Assembly: GCF_009827325.1 (NCBI RefSeq)
Contig: NZ_WTYC01000002.1
Coordinates: 1-64,000 of the forward strand
DNA length: 64,000 nucleotides
DNA from: Qipengyuania vulgaris
GTDB lineage: Bacteria; Pseudomonadota; Alphaproteobacteria; Sphingomonadales; Sphingomonadaceae
Reading direction: 5' to 3'
Part shown: positions 42,894-52,061 of the stretch, one piece after another
Layout of the letters: every line of letters begins with the position of its first letter
How positions within the stretch are numbered: position 1 is the first letter of the stretch
Translations under genes and position numbers: made by a program
The notes under the pieces: model-generated
The model's database searches: none
Told to the model about the DNA's origin: nothing
The model's input: the letters and a program-made list of their open reading frames with translations, nothing else

Positions 42894-43791
42894 CAACCTC
42901 CACCGTGGGATCTTCGGCGACTTCGACGAATTCCTCGCCGCCGCCGAGCGACCAGACATAGGCCGAGAGCATCTTGATCGTGACCGGATCGAGGCGACCG
43001 CTCCAATGCGGCATCCGGCCCATCTTGGGGTTCAGGATCTGCTGGCGAATCTGTTCGCGTGAATTACCGTAAAGCCAGATTGCATCGTTCAGGCGCGGCG
43101 CACCGAGTTCGCGGTTACCTTCGCCGGCAAGGCCGTGACAGACTGAGCAGTTATCTTCATAGGTTTGCGCACCGAGCGCGTTTCGGGATCCTTTTCCGCT
43201 TAGCGAAAGCGTATGATCCACGAGCGCGTTGAGCTGAGCAGCTTCGAACGCGCCTTCGAACGGCGGCATGACGCTGGCTCTGGTGTCATCAACGCCCGGA
43301 GCGCGAATGCCGTTGACCAGCGTATATTCGATCGCCTTGAGATCACCGCCCCATAGCCAATCATCGTCGTTGAGGTTGGGATAGCCTAGCGTCTGGCTTC
43401 CTGCGGCACCCGAGCCGTGGCACTGAGAGCAGTGAACTTGAAATGCCGATCTGCCGCCAGCCACCGCCTGAGCGAACAGGCCGCTATTCTCGGGGAGGCG
43501 TTCAATCGGAATTCGCGACAATTCCTCGCGGACACTAACGCGCGCCTGATCGACGGCACTCATTTCTTTGGCCAGCTCGCCGCGGCTACTCCAGCCAAGT
43601 ACGCCTTCAGTTGCCTTGTCCACGAGCGGCCACGCCGGGTAGAGGATCACATAAATTATGCCCCAGACGATGGTCAGATAGAGCGTCCAGAGCCACCACC
43701 GCGGCATTGGGGTGTCGAGCTCCTCGATTCCGTCCCATTCGTGACCGACGGTTTCGGTGCCGGTTGGCTCGTCGATGCGCTTATTCACCAT
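42880..43791 (-). CDS. ccoP: cbb3 oxidase dihaem subunit III CcoP/FixP
   Basis: About 303 aa from the ATG at 43791; the longer ORF from 43860 covers ccoQ in another frame. N-terminal membrane helix (WWLWTLYLTIVWGIIYVILYP). Two c-type haem sites follow: CSQCH (121-125) and CSVCH (215-219), each with a later Met axial ligand (VMPPFEGAF; MGRMPHWSG). It passes electrons from the bc1/cyt c pool to CcoO and CcoN. Confidence 0.96.
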   Translation of the reverse strand: MVNKRIDEPTGTETVGHEWDGIEELDTPMPRWWLWTLYLTIVWGIIYVILYPAWPLVDKATEGVLGWSSRGELAKEMSAVDQARVSVREELSRIPIERLPENSGLFAQAVAGGRSAFQVHCSQCHGSGAAGSQTLGYPNLNDDDWLWGGDLKAIEYTLVNGIRAPGVDDTRASVMPPFEGAFEAAQLNALVDHTLSLSGKGSRNALGAQTYEDNCSVCHGLAGEGNRELGAPRLNDAIWLYGNSREQIRQQILNPKMGRMPHWSGRLDPVTIKMLSAYVWSLGGGEEFVEVAEDPTVEVDEEP

Positions 43792-43960
43792 CGCCGCGCC
43801 CCTCGATCTCATCTTCCTTGAAAATGGAGCGTGCGGCCTCCCGATTATGCTCCTTTGCACCTGGTCGAAACACCCACAGACAAAGCCCCAGGAAGAGCAC
43901 GAGAAGCGCGACCAAGCCGTAGCTGTCGGCGAAGTGCCGCAACTGATCGTAGAGGCTCAT
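43781..43960 (-). CDS. ccoQ: cbb3 oxidase small subunit CcoQ/FixQ
   Basis: A 59-codon gene found by translating the gap between ccoO and ccoP. It reads [20 protein letters not shown], then a membrane helix ending [11 protein letters not shown], then a short charged tail, and TAA at 43783-43781. Its ATG overlaps the ccoO stop (ATGA) and its 3' end overlaps the ccoP start by 11 bases. Size, position and single helix are those of CcoQ, which stabilises the complex. Confidence 0.93.
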   Translation of the reverse strand: MSLYDQLRHFADSYGLVALLVLFLGLCLWVFRPGAKEHNREAARSIFKEDEIEGRGDGE

Positions 43961-44709
43961 CGACCCTTCTCCTCTGCCAACCGCTCCTGAGCGGCTGCAC
44001 TGTCGACATCGACCAGCGTTCCGAGCATTTGCAGATAGGCAACAAGCGCATCCATCTCGGTCACCCGGCTCGGATCACCGTCGAAATCACGGACCTGTGC
44101 CTTGGGATAACGTTGCTGGAAATCCTCGACGTCCCCCCCGCTGTCGGGATCGGCTTGCAGGATGATATCTGCCATGGCCTCACCGATGTCCCGGTCCGAG
44201 TAGGGAACCCCCACGCGCCGCAGCGCAATCAGCATCTCGGCGGTGTTGTCGGTTTCGAGATTGGCCTCCCCGAGAAAGGAGTATTGCGGCATGATACTCT
44301 CTGGCACCACGCTTTGCGGATCCTTGAGATGCTGCACATGCCATTCATCCGAATAGCGGCCACCGACGCGCGCGAGATCGGGGCCAGTGCGCTTTGAACC
44401 CCATTGGAACGGGTGATCATACATGCTTTCCGCCGCCAAACTGTAGTGGCCATACCGTTCCACCTCATCGCGGAACGGCCGGATCATCTGGCTATGGCAG
44501 GCATAGCAGCCTTCGCGCACGTAAATGTTACGCCCCGCCTGTTCGAGCGGGGTATACGGCCGCATTCCCTCGACCTTTTCGATTGTGTTGTCGATCCAGA
44601 ACAGCGGGGCGATCTCGACGATGCCGCCAATCGCCACGGCGATGAAGGAACCAATTGCGAGAAGGTTGATGTTCTTTTCCAGCTTCTTGTGCTGGGAGGC
44701 GAGACCCAT
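43957..44709 (-). CDS. ccoO: cbb3 oxidase monohaem subunit II CcoO/FixO
   Basis: A protein of 250 aa with one membrane helix ([24 protein letters not shown]) and the c-type haem site CYACH at residues 68-72 in [38 protein letters not shown] and the Met ligand region (SIMPQYSFL) are typical. It transfers electrons from CcoP to the CcoN catalytic centre. Directly downstream of ccoN with an 11-base gap. Confidence 0.97.
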   Translation of the reverse strand: MGLASQHKKLEKNINLLAIGSFIAVAIGGIVEIAPLFWIDNTIEKVEGMRPYTPLEQAGRNIYVREGCYACHSQMIRPFRDEVERYGHYSLAAESMYDHPFQWGSKRTGPDLARVGGRYSDEWHVQHLKDPQSVVPESIMPQYSFLGEANLETDNTAEMLIALRRVGVPYSDRDIGEAMADIILQADPDSGGDVEDFQQRYPKAQVRDFDGDPSRVTEMDALVAYLQMLGTLVDVDSAAAQERLAEEKGR

Positions 44710-44720
44710 GACGCGCTATC

Positions 44721-46397
44721 CTATTCAGCTGGTTCGGGAGTTGCGGAGCGCACGATGGGCCGGTCCTTTTCGGGATCGTATTCCGGCATGGCGCCCATCG
44801 GAGCTTCCTCGCGCAGCTTGCCGGCGATGGTCATCCAGACATTGTAGCCCATGATGATGGCACCGCTGAGATACATGACGCCGCCCAGAGCACGGATGAT
44901 ATAGAGCTCGTGCAGCGCTGCGACAGTCTCCGCGAAGCTGTTCACGAGGTAGCCGTCGCCGCCGTATTCGCGCCACATCAAACCTTGGGTGATACCGGCC
45001 ACCCACATGCTGGCCGCGTAGAAAACGATTCCCAGCGTCGCGAGCCAGAAGTGCCAATTGATCATACGCAGCGAATACATTCGCTCCCGCTTCCACAGTC
45101 GCGGCACGAGGAAGTACACTGCGGCAAAGCTGATGAGACCGTTCCACCCGAGAGCGCCAGAATGCACGTGTCCGACCGTCCAGTCGGTGTAGTGTGACAA
45201 CGAATTCACCGCTTTAATGCTGAGCATCGGGCCCTCGAACGTCGCCATGCCGTAGAACGCCAGCGCCATTACCATCATGCGGATGATCGGATCGGTGCGA
45301 ACCTTGTCCCAAGCCCCGTTCAGCGTCATCAGTCCATTGATCATGCCTCCCCAGCTGGGCATCCAGAGGATGACCGAGAACACCATGCCAAGTGTCTGTG
45401 CCCAGTCCGGCAATGCTGTGTAATGAAGGTGATGCGGCCCCGCCCAGATGTAGAGGAAAATCAAGGACCAAAAGTGAATGATGGAGAGTCGGTAACTGTA
45501 GACCGGTCGCTCGGCCTGTTTGGGCACGAAGTAATACATCATCGCCAGAAACGGCACGGTCAGGAAAAACGCGACGGCGTTGTGGCCATACCACCACTGC
45601 GTCAGCGCATCCTGGACGCCCGCAAAGGCGGAGTACGACAAAGAGCCGTTCCAGGCGACGGGCACCGCCAAATTGTTGACGATGTGCAGCATCGCGATGG
45701 TGATAATGAAGGAGAGGTAGAACCAGTTTGCCACATAGATGTGCGGCTCCGTTCTACGCGCCAGAGTGCCGACGAAGACGATGAGATACGCCACCCAGAC
45801 AATCGTCAGCCACAGATCCACATACCACTCGGGCTCGGCATATTCACGGCTCTGCGTGACGCCAAAAAGATAGCCCGAAGCTGCGAGAACGATGAAGAGC
45901 TGGTAACCCCAGAATACGAAGCGAGCGAGCGTCGGAAAGGCAAGCTGCGCGCGGCACGTGCGCTGAACAACATAGAAGCTGCTGGCGATAAGGATATTGC
46001 CGCCAAAGGCGAAAATCACCGCAGAGGTATGCAGCGGTCTCACCCGCCCGAAGTTGAAATAGGGCTCGAAATTCAGCTGCGGGAACGCCAGCTGCGACGC
46101 GATAAAGACGCCGGCAAGCAGGCCCACGAGAGCCCAGAACATAGTGGCAAGGACACCCCAGCGAACCGGATCATCGTCATAAAGCGAGACGCCTTCCGGC
46201 ATATGAAAAAAGCCGCGTGCTTTCCCCATGGGATCGAACCGCGCGGCCGACATCCACATTAATACGAATGAGACGGTCGCGATGATAATCGCATGAGCTG
46301 CAAAGCCCGTGTCGCGCGCTGTAGCCGCCAAAACAATTGAGATGACAAGAACTAGGAACCACAACCCAACCCGTCCGAGTGCGACTTCTGCCCGCAT
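44721..46397 (-). CDS. ccoN: cbb3-type cytochrome c oxidase subunit I CcoN/FixN
   Basis: Catalytic subunit of the high-affinity oxidase, 558 aa with about 12-14 membrane helices. Haem and CuB ligand histidines are visible in [38 protein letters not shown] and [20 protein letters not shown], and the cbb3-specific Tyr/His region is in the first of these helices. It reduces O2 at low concentration and pumps protons. It is the first gene of the ccoNOQP-GHIS cluster, with an FNR/FixK box centred about 60 bases upstream of the ATG. Confidence 0.97.
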   Translation of the reverse strand: MRAEVALGRVGLWFLVLVISIVLAATARDTGFAAHAIIIATVSFVLMWMSAARFDPMGKARGFFHMPEGVSLYDDDPVRWGVLATMFWALVGLLAGVFIASQLAFPQLNFEPYFNFGRVRPLHTSAVIFAFGGNILIASSFYVVQRTCRAQLAFPTLARFVFWGYQLFIVLAASGYLFGVTQSREYAEPEWYVDLWLTIVWVAYLIVFVGTLARRTEPHIYVANWFYLSFIITIAMLHIVNNLAVPVAWNGSLSYSAFAGVQDALTQWWYGHNAVAFFLTVPFLAMMYYFVPKQAERPVYSYRLSIIHFWSLIFLYIWAGPHHLHYTALPDWAQTLGMVFSVILWMPSWGGMINGLMTLNGAWDKVRTDPIIRMMVMALAFYGMATFEGPMLSIKAVNSLSHYTDWTVGHVHSGALGWNGLISFAAVYFLVPRLWKRERMYSLRMINWHFWLATLGIVFYAASMWVAGITQGLMWREYGGDGYLVNSFAETVAALHELYIIRALGGVMYLSGAIIMGYNVWMTIAGKLREEAPMGAMPEYDPEKDRPIVRSATPEPAE

Positions 46398-46449
46398 TAT
46401 AACTCCGATCCCTTTTCGACGCCTCTATGCAGTTTTGACGAAAACCGCA

Positions 46450-46463
46450 TTGATCCAAATCAA
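46450..46463 (-). promoter_or_regulatory. FNR/FixK box upstream of ccoN
   Basis: TTGATCCAAATCAA is a perfect TTGAT-N4-ATCAA site. Centred at 46456.5, it would place a transcription start at -41.5 spacing near 46415, about 18 bases before the ccoN ATG. This is the position of a class II CRP/FNR activator site. Confidence 0.88.
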
Positions 46464-46483
46464 ATTAAAGAAATTTCATTTCC

Positions 46484-47173
46484 CTACTTACTCCGGGAGG
46501 CTAATCGACGGATTTGATCAAGGTCAAGGATCACTAGTTCCGACCTTCCGTTGGTTTGCAGAATGCCGCGTTCACGCAGGTGACTGAGTTGACGACTAAC
46601 CGTTTCTATTGTCAATCCGAGGCTATCGGCTATTTCGCGCCGGGACATGGGTAGATCGAGCATTGCAATACCATTTCTGGTGGTTGCGATCCGCTCGGTC
46701 AGGTCAAGAAGAAAACTGGCAACTCGTTCCTGCGCGGTCATCCGTCCGAGCAAAACCAGACGTTCTCTCGAACCTTCGAGCGCAGATAAGAGCTGCGCGA
46801 CAAGTCTTTCGGCGCAATACTCATTTTTGGTGAGCGTTTTCGCGAGCTCAGCGAGCGGACATCCGACAATCTTACAAGCTGTCAGCGCCTGGAGTTCATA
46901 GGGCACACGCGAATTTGGAGACAGCACGATCATTTCATCGCGGAATCCGAAAGTGATGATCTGCTCACGATCGAGACCAACCTGGGCAGTCAGCTTCACC
47001 GCGCCGCTAGCAACGAACACAATGAGAGGTTTCTCGGAAGAATGGAATTTTGCAGTTTCCCCAACAGGAACATGCAGGAATTCACCTAGTTGCTGGACCT
47101 CAGCACTTAAGGGGCCCCTCGGTTCGTCAGAAAAAGAGGTCGCGAACTTTCGAAGCGCCGATGAGGCTGGCAT
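46484..47173 (-). CDS. fixK: CRP/FNR-family regulator, FixK-like
   Basis: ATG at 47173, preceded by AAGGA; the in-frame ATG at 47233 overlaps the FNR box and is less likely. The ~229-aa protein has a cNMP-binding-type beta-roll (FLHVPVGETAKFHSSEKPLIVFVASGAVKL), a dimer helix, and a C-terminal HTH: DLPMSRREIADSLGLTIETVSRQLSHLRERG, with E--SR, the residues that read TTGAT half-sites. The N-terminal Cys cluster that binds 4Fe-4S in FNR is missing, so direct O2 sensing by a cluster is unlikely. This fits FixK, acting below FixLJ. Confidence 0.9.
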   Translation of the reverse strand: MPASSALRKFATSFSDEPRGPLSAEVQQLGEFLHVPVGETAKFHSSEKPLIVFVASGAVKLTAQVGLDREQIITFGFRDEMIVLSPNSRVPYELQALTACKIVGCPLAELAKTLTKNEYCAERLVAQLLSALEGSRERLVLLGRMTAQERVASFLLDLTERIATTRNGIAMLDLPMSRREIADSLGLTIETVSRQLSHLRERGILQTNGRSELVILDLDQIRRLASRSK

Positions 47174-47232
47174 TAGAAAGGATCCTTGATTGTCATGAAC
47201 GCAGCCACTGGGGGGCTTGGAGATTTCGTTCA

Positions 47233-47246
47233 TTGATCTCGATCAA
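47233..47246 (-). promoter_or_regulatory. FNR/FixK box upstream of fixK
   Basis: TTGATCTCGATCAA matches TTGAT-N4-ATCAA exactly. It is centred about 67 bases upstream of the preferred ATG at 47173, in front of the promoter zone. It suggests that FixK controls its own gene or is controlled by another FNR-type protein, in addition to FixJ. Confidence 0.85.
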
Positions 47247-47309
47247 TTGAATTTCGTCGGGCACACTCTCACCGGAGAGACACGCGTTGGTGACGAACTG
47301 GGTCGCGGA

Positions 47310-47807
47310 TCAGACATAAGGAAGGTCCTTCCCTGCTCGTCCTCCAGTCAATCCGTCCCGCTTCATTGCGATGCCTGTAAGCAGGCTGTCGGCGATCATT
47401 CTCGCGCGGGTTCCGACAAGTTCGGTGGCGCTATGATGGAGTTCGATTTCGCCCAAGGTTTCATAAAAGAGCTGCAGCCAGCGCTCGAAGTGACGCAGTT
47501 CGAGGCCGGGAATGGCAAGGTGCTTCAGCATGGGATTTCCGGAGAACTCGCCGCTGTTGTGCAGCACGGATCTCCAGAATGCCTTCATTCGGGCGAGATG
47601 TGAGGGCCAGTCCGAGATACGCTCAGCGAAGATCGGTCCCAAAAGCGCATCGTCACGGATCCGGACGTAAAACGTCTCGACGAGGTGACCGATGAAGTCC
47701 GCGTCGATCCCGATCAATTCGGCTTCGGCACGCTTCTCTTCTCGTTTGCGCTTCGCATAGGATAGTGCGTCCGGATCCGCACGGCTCATGGGATTGTGAT
47801 TGTTCAT
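47310..47807 (-). CDS. group III truncated haemoglobin
   Basis: A protein of 165 aa with the compact 2-on-2 globin fold: LVETFYVRIRDDALLGPIFAERISDWPSHLARMKAFWRSVL and the probable proximal His at ~106 in LELRHFERWLQLFYETL. An extended N-terminus of ~30 charged residues precedes it. Group III truncated globins bind O2 or NO and are often in microaerobic or denitrification regulons. Last gene of the alternative oxidase operon, overlapping the DUF1971 gene by 4 bases. Confidence 0.88.
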   Translation of the reverse strand: MNNHNPMSRADPDALSYAKRKREEKRAEAELIGIDADFIGHLVETFYVRIRDDALLGPIFAERISDWPSHLARMKAFWRSVLHNSGEFSGNPMLKHLAIPGLELRHFERWLQLFYETLGEIELHHSATELVGTRARMIADSLLTGIAMKRDGLTGGRAGKDLPYV

Positions 47808-48142
47808 GAGTTGGCACTTTTCCTGGGGCTTGTGACTGGCCCGACATCACTCGGAGCACGGAGAAATTCGACCTGGAATTCTACGGATCCTATCGGTTCA
47901 ACGCGGTGGAGGATTGTCGGCTCAACCACTCCAGGCTCGGTGCCGGGATCCAGGACGTATTCTTCCGGTTCGCGTCGGGGATCGGTGATGAAATAGCGCA
48001 GTCTGCCTTGAGTGACATGGATGAGACCCCAGACCCCGTCCTTGGTCGAATGATCGGTTCGTAGTCCGGACGGCACGGTATTCTCCGTGAAAGTCGGCGT
48101 GCGCTTGTAGCTTTCGAGAACGGGCATTTCGGCAGGTTTCAT
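47804..48142 (-). CDS. DUF1971 cupin-like protein
   Basis: A protein of 112 aa. LESYKRTPTFTENTVPSGLRTDHSTKDGVWGLIHVTQGRLRYFI and LDPGTEPGVVEPTILHRVEPIG match the DUF1971 domain, also found attached to TehB-like tellurite resistance proteins. Cupin-like with His residues that may bind metal. The biochemical role is unknown. Its genes often neighbour FNR-controlled globin or denitrification genes, as here. Confidence 0.85.
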   Translation of the reverse strand: MKPAEMPVLESYKRTPTFTENTVPSGLRTDHSTKDGVWGLIHVTQGRLRYFITDPRREPEEYVLDPGTEPGVVEPTILHRVEPIGSVEFQVEFLRAPSDVGPVTSPRKSANS

Positions 48143-48143
48143 T

Positions 48144-48479
48144 TCAGGCCGCCTTTATGGGATTGTGAAAGTCACCGAGCGCCCGGCCGATTTCGTCGCC
48201 CATCAAGGGTTTCTCCACGAGGATTGCGCGAGAAATGGCAAGCCGGTTGCGCAGCCTCCGGTTAGGATGAGTGGCCAGGAAAACGACGGGTGCGCAGTTT
48301 CCTTGCGCTCTCAGATCTTCGAGAGCTTGCGCACCATCCCCGCGATATTGCTCGTCGATGATGAGTGCTGCGAGGCCATGATCCACCACGTCGAAACCTT
48401 CGATCGAGAGCGAAAACTGCAGCGAAGCGAGGACGGATGGATCTTCAACCAGCAACCGTATGGCGTGATTTTGAACCAT
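48144..48479 (-). CDS. degenerate receiver-domain protein in the alternative oxidase operon
   Basis: ATG at 48479 with GGAGG 6 bases upstream; the ORF from 48557 overlaps AOX and is rejected. The 111-residue protein follows a receiver fold: IRLLVEDPSVLASLQFSLSIEGFDVV, LAALIIDEQYRG (Asp at the phospho site), APVVFLATHPN and VEKPLMGDEIG with the conserved Lys. The second acidic residue at the N-terminus is replaced (VEDP), so phosphorylation is doubtful. No output domain. It may tune FixLJ-type signalling by binding a partner. Confidence 0.8.
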   Translation of the reverse strand: MVQNHAIRLLVEDPSVLASLQFSLSIEGFDVVDHGLAALIIDEQYRGDGAQALEDLRAQGNCAPVVFLATHPNRRLRNRLAISRAILVEKPLMGDEIGRALGDFHNPIKAA

Positions 48480-48508
48480 GATCCGTCCTCCTTCATCTGA
48501 CCAGCCGA

Positions 48509-49198
48509 TCAGGCGGCCTTTTTCCAGTTCGGCTCGAGCGTGACATGCGGCGGGCATTCGGCGATTTTGCCGACTGGCAGACCGGCGAGTTCGTTCGCAA
48601 AGCCGTGGTTGACATCGCGGTGATGGGCTTCGTCCGCACGAACCACCAAGACGACGTCGCGTAGCGTCGCATCTTCAGAGAGCCCCCAATACCGCTTTGC
48701 GATCTCTGGAGCGGGCACGTTCTGGCTACGGCCCTCATCGATCTCCGCAAGATAGTGCGTATAGCTGATCACGGCTTCTTCCTCGAAGTAGCCCACTACC
48801 CGGTGCGCTGTTTTCGAGCTGACAAGGTAAAGCGCGAAGAAGAAGAGATAGAACACCCACTGCACGCCAATGATAACAGCGCGTTCGAACATCGTCGGCT
48901 TGGAAACCTCGATGAAGGTCATGAGGTGCATGCGCTCGTTTTCAGCTTCGTCCATGAGCGTCTTGATCCAGCCCTTGTCGTCGCACATGCGGCGGAGACA
49001 GGCGAGGTGGTTGATCGTCGCTCCAACCATGCCCGGAACGGCTGCCACCGTTTCCAGAACGACGGCGCGGTGCCCGTAGCGCTCTGCAAAAAACGTGTCA
49101 GCAGTCCAGCGCAGCGCCTTGGTAAAGCCGAATGCGATCCTGTCCGATAAACCCTTGGGTTGATGGTGAACGCCAAGATCGATGAGCGGTGCAGACAT
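48509..49198 (-). CDS. aox: alternative oxidase (di-iron quinol oxidase)
   Basis: A protein of 229 aa, similar to bacterial AOX in size. All di-iron ligands are visible: Glu49 in [12 protein letters not shown], Glu88/His91 in [13 protein letters not shown], the Glu cluster at 139-141 in [15 protein letters not shown], and Glu190/His193 in [15 protein letters not shown] oxidises ubiquinol with O2 without proton pumping and resists cyanide and NO. First gene of a four-gene minus-strand operon with a receiver, DUF1971 protein and globin, and divergent from fixLJ. Confidence 0.95.
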   Translation of the reverse strand: MSAPLIDLGVHHQPKGLSDRIAFGFTKALRWTADTFFAERYGHRAVVLETVAAVPGMVGATINHLACLRRMCDDKGWIKTLMDEAENERMHLMTFIEVSKPTMFERAVIIGVQWVFYLFFFALYLVSSKTAHRVVGYFEEEAVISYTHYLAEIDEGRSQNVPAPEIAKRYWGLSEDATLRDVVLVVRADEAHHRDVNHGFANELAGLPVGKIAECPPHVTLEPNWKKAA

Positions 49199-49213
49199 TG
49201 AAACTTCTCCATT

Positions 49214-49242
49214 CGGCAGCCATTGGAAGGAGAGTGCTGCCG
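49214..49242. promoter_or_regulatory. inverted repeat between aox and fixL
   Basis: CGGCAGC (49214-49220) and GCTGCCG (49236-49242) form a 7-base inverted repeat with a 15-base centre, in the 82-base gap between the divergent aox and fixL genes and next to the aox start. No TTGAT-type FNR box is present there, so aox control may go through this element or through a FixJ site. Confidence 0.4.
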
Positions 49243-49280
49243 ATGCCCTCCATCTATGACGATGAACGGAACCGCGAAAT

Positions 49281-50828
49281 TTGGATGATCACCCTACGAG
49301 AAGCGCCCTAAGGGATTTCACGGAGGTGCGGGGGCAGAGCTTCGTCAGCCGCTTTCTTCCGCGGCTTTCTTTCGCAAGTGCTGTTCTCGGAGCGCTGCTG
49401 GCTATCGGCCTTGCGGTAATTGTTCGGCTTGTCTTTGCAGACGAGCTTGGACAGCGCGCCACCTTCATTTTCTTTGTACCAGGCGTCGTCATTGCCAGTG
49501 CTCTGTCCGGACTAAGGGCCGGTGCATTCGCCTCGGTCGCGGGTGCGACGGCGGGGATCTTATGCGATCGTTTGAGCGGTCCAATCGAAAGCGGAAGCAT
49601 CATCGCTGCCGTAACCTTCGTAGTCATCGGCCTCGCGGTCGCGGTGGGCGGGGAATGGTTTCAGCGCGCGCGGCTCGAAACCGAAGCGGCCGCGACTGAA
49701 CTTGCAAGACGTGAGGCACACCTGAGTTCCATCCTGGACACGGTGCCTGACGCTATGGTCGTAATCGATGAAGCCGGTTTGATTCATGAGTTCAGTCCCA
49801 CTGCGGAAAGGATGTTTGGCTGGAGCGCGGATGAGGTGAACGGGCACAACGTCAGTGTATTAATGCCAGATCCCTATCGCACGGCACATGATGGATACCT
49901 GGAGCGGTATTATAGGACGGGCGAAAGGCGGATCATTGGGAAGGGACGCATCGTCGTCGGCGAACGCATGGACGGTTCCACTTTCCCCATCGAACTGGCC
50001 GTCGGCGAAATGCGAACCGAAGGTCATCGGTATTTTACTGGTTTCATCCGTGATTTGACCGAGCGGCAACAGGCCGAGGACCGGCTCCAGGAATTGCAGA
50101 GCGAACTCGTCCATATTTCGCGTCTGACGGCTCTCGGCGAGATGGCATCTGCTCTTGCTCATGAGATCAACCAGCCGCTTTCAGCCATTGCGAATTATCT
50201 GAAGGGCAGCCGAATGCTGCTTACTCGCGAAGACCCGCCGCTTGATCGGATTTCCGATGCAGTCGAACAGGCGTCGGGACAGGCTCTTCGGGCAGGCGAG
50301 ATCATCCGGAGACTGCGCGATTTCGTGGCCCGGGGAGAAACCGAAAGGAGCATCGAGAGTCTTCCCAAGCTTGTCGAAGAAGCCAGCGCGCTCGCATTGG
50401 TCGGAGCAAAGGAACATGGCATTCGGGTGCTCTACGACTTCGACCCTGAGATTGATCTCGTTCTGGTCGATAAGGTTCAGATACAGCAGGTAGTGCTTAA
50501 CCTCGTGCGCAATGCGGTGGACTCGATGGCCGAAGCGGCATCATCGGAACGTCGGCTCCTCATTGTGATCGATAGATCAAGCGAGGAACTTGCGCGGGTC
50601 GCTGTCAGTGACACGGGTCCAGGTATCAGACCTGAAATTGCAGATCGACTATTTCAGCCTTTCATTACAACCAAGCGGACCGGTATGGGCGTCGGCCTTT
50701 CGATCTCGCGAACAATTGTCGAGGCTCATGGGGGACGTATATGGGCCGGCCCATCTGCCGAGGGGGGCGCGGAGTTCGGCTTTACAGTCCAAAGAGTTTC
50801 CAAGGAGGAATATTACGATGGCGAATGA
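49281..50828 (+). CDS. fixL: oxygen-sensing histidine kinase FixL
   Basis: A protein of 515 aa from the TTG at 49281; a GTG at 49326 is an alternative, and GGAG sits close to it. Membrane helices occupy about residues 30-125. The haem PAS domain is [34 protein letters not shown] ... with the proximal His203 in [24 protein letters not shown], including the Arg that contacts bound O2. The kinase H box is [20 protein letters not shown] (His294), then N, G1 and G2 boxes. Signal: O2 bound at haem turns the kinase off. It overlaps fixJ by 11 bases. Confidence 0.95.
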   Translation: MDDHPTRSALRDFTEVRGQSFVSRFLPRLSFASAVLGALLAIGLAVIVRLVFADELGQRATFIFFVPGVVIASALSGLRAGAFASVAGATAGILCDRLSGPIESGSIIAAVTFVVIGLAVAVGGEWFQRARLETEAAATELARREAHLSSILDTVPDAMVVIDEAGLIHEFSPTAERMFGWSADEVNGHNVSVLMPDPYRTAHDGYLERYYRTGERRIIGKGRIVVGERMDGSTFPIELAVGEMRTEGHRYFTGFIRDLTERQQAEDRLQELQSELVHISRLTALGEMASALAHEINQPLSAIANYLKGSRMLLTREDPPLDRISDAVEQASGQALRAGEIIRRLRDFVARGETERSIESLPKLVEEASALALVGAKEHGIRVLYDFDPEIDLVLVDKVQIQQVVLNLVRNAVDSMAEAASSERRLLIVIDRSSEELARVAVSDTGPGIRPEIADRLFQPFITTKRTGMGVGLSISRTIVEAHGGRIWAGPSAEGGAEFGFTVQRVSKEEYYDGE

Positions 50829-51441
50829 CGCCACCAAAGATGCGATCGTTTATGTCATCGACGACGATGAAAGTGCGCGCAATTCTTTGGAATTTCTACT
50901 CGATGTAGCAGGCGTTAGGGTTCGATCCTTTTCTTCGGGTGACGCATTTCTGAAGTCATCGCCCCCACTCACCGGCGCCTGTGTCATTACCGATATTCGG
51001 ATGCCAGGTGTCGGCGGGATCGAACTTACTGAACGCATTAAGCAGAAGGATCCCTCGGTTCCAGTCATTGTGATTACTGGGCATGCCGACGTGCCCTTGG
51101 CAATCCAGGCAATGAAGGCGGGCGCTGCGGATTTCATCGAAAAGCCTTTCGACGACGACATCATTCTCTCGGCAATCGAGCGGGCGGTTTCTCAGAAAGC
51201 GGAAGGAGACGCGCTTGTCGAGGAACGCCGAGAAATAGAAACGCGTCTATCCTCCTTGTCAGGCCGCGAACGTGAAGTGGTCGAGGGCTTGGCGGACGGC
51301 AAAGCCTATAAGGTCATTGGATATGATCTAGGCATCAGTCCACGAACGGTTGAGGTCTACCGTGCCAATGCGATGATGAAACTTCAGGCGAAGACCTTAT
51401 CCGACCTGGTGAGAATGGTCACTTTAGCCCGGCTTCCCTGA
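50818..51441 (+). CDS. fixJ: response regulator FixJ
   Basis: ATG at 50818 behind AAGGAGG; the long upstream extension from 50590 is a shadow of fixL. The 207-aa protein has a receiver domain ([18 protein letters not shown], phospho-Asp in [41 protein letters not shown]) and a LuxR-type HTH ([43 protein letters not shown]). It is the partner of FixL and is expected to activate fixK under low O2. The overlap with fixL supports fixed stoichiometry. Confidence 0.96.
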   Translation: MANDATKDAIVYVIDDDESARNSLEFLLDVAGVRVRSFSSGDAFLKSSPPLTGACVITDIRMPGVGGIELTERIKQKDPSVPVIVITGHADVPLAIQAMKAGAADFIEKPFDDDIILSAIERAVSQKAEGDALVEERREIETRLSSLSGREREVVEGLADGKAYKVIGYDLGISPRTVEVYRANAMMKLQAKTLSDLVRMVTLARLP

Positions 51442-51582
51442 GCGACCTCTCGTCCGAATGCTGTAAAGCAACTTCAAAGGTTCTCTGCATTCCTACCGAG
51501 ACCGCGTCGAGGGGTCATATTGGGTAATAGCAAAACCCTCCGATCGCCGCTCGATGCTATTTTGCGAGGCGGAGGTGATCTT

Positions 51583-51714
51583 ATGAGCTTTAACGTTCCG
51601 ATTGCGCAGGATATCTGGTCTGCGAAATACCGCTTTAGTGGCAATGAGACGTATGCGGGCGATCTCTCGAGGTCGGGCGGGCTATCGCTCCGCTTGCTCG
51701 CGATGGGGTGCTGA
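51583..51714 (+). pseudogene. 5' remnant of a class II (B12-dependent) ribonucleotide reductase gene
   Basis: An ATG with GGAGG upstream begins SFNVPIAQDIWSAKYRFSGN, matching the start of adenosylcobalamin-dependent ribonucleotide reductases (hPIA-IW--KYR). Only about 30 codons are related. The frame then runs into the dioxygenase remnant out of frame and stops at 51714. The remaining ~600-900 codons are absent. Confidence 0.6.
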
Positions 51715-52061
51715 TCGTGGCCAGCGGCATTTTCACGCATGACCTATCCAGCTGGGGCTGACAGCAGGGCATGGAAGAGCCTCAATGGGTGACCGACTTT
51801 GCCGATTGATTCGACGCGGCGTTGGCAGACGGCCGCACCTGCGATCGTCTTGTCTATCGGCGTCTCGCTCCCAACGCCTAGCGCAATCATCCCACCGAGG
51901 AGCATCTTCTCCCCCTGTTCGTTGCATTGGGAGCGGTAGGTCCGACTGCGGCGGCCGAACGGATACATAGCAGCACTACTTACGGCGTCCTGAGAATGGA
52001 TGCCTACGCCTTTGGATCGAAGCCCGGCCAGATTAAGAATGAAGGAGAACATCATGCCTAA
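51678..52061 (+). pseudogene. 3' remnant of a DODA-type extradiol dioxygenase with three in-frame stops
   Basis: One frame reads AIAPLARDGVLIVASGIFTHDLSSWG, stop, QQGMEEPQWVTDFAD, stop, FDAALADGRTCDRLVYRRLAPNA, stop, then HPTEEHLLPLFVALGAVG...RIHSSTTYGVLRMDAYAFG. This is the C-terminal half of the 4,5-DOPA-dioxygenase family. The stops (TGA 51759, TGA 51807, TAG 51879) are all single-base changes from Trp or sense codons without frameshifts. The 5' half is missing. It ends over the start of the FMN reductase gene. An intact family member lies at 52717. Confidence 0.88.

Noticed and set aside
46514..46527. TTGATCAAGGTCAA as a third FNR box
   Set aside because: The second half-site is imperfect and it lies within the last codons of fixK, too far from the ccoN start for the usual activator position.
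50590..50817. N-terminal extension of FixJ by 76 residues
   Set aside because: The region is fixL coding sequence in another frame; the ATG at 50818 has AAGGAGG and begins the normal receiver domain.
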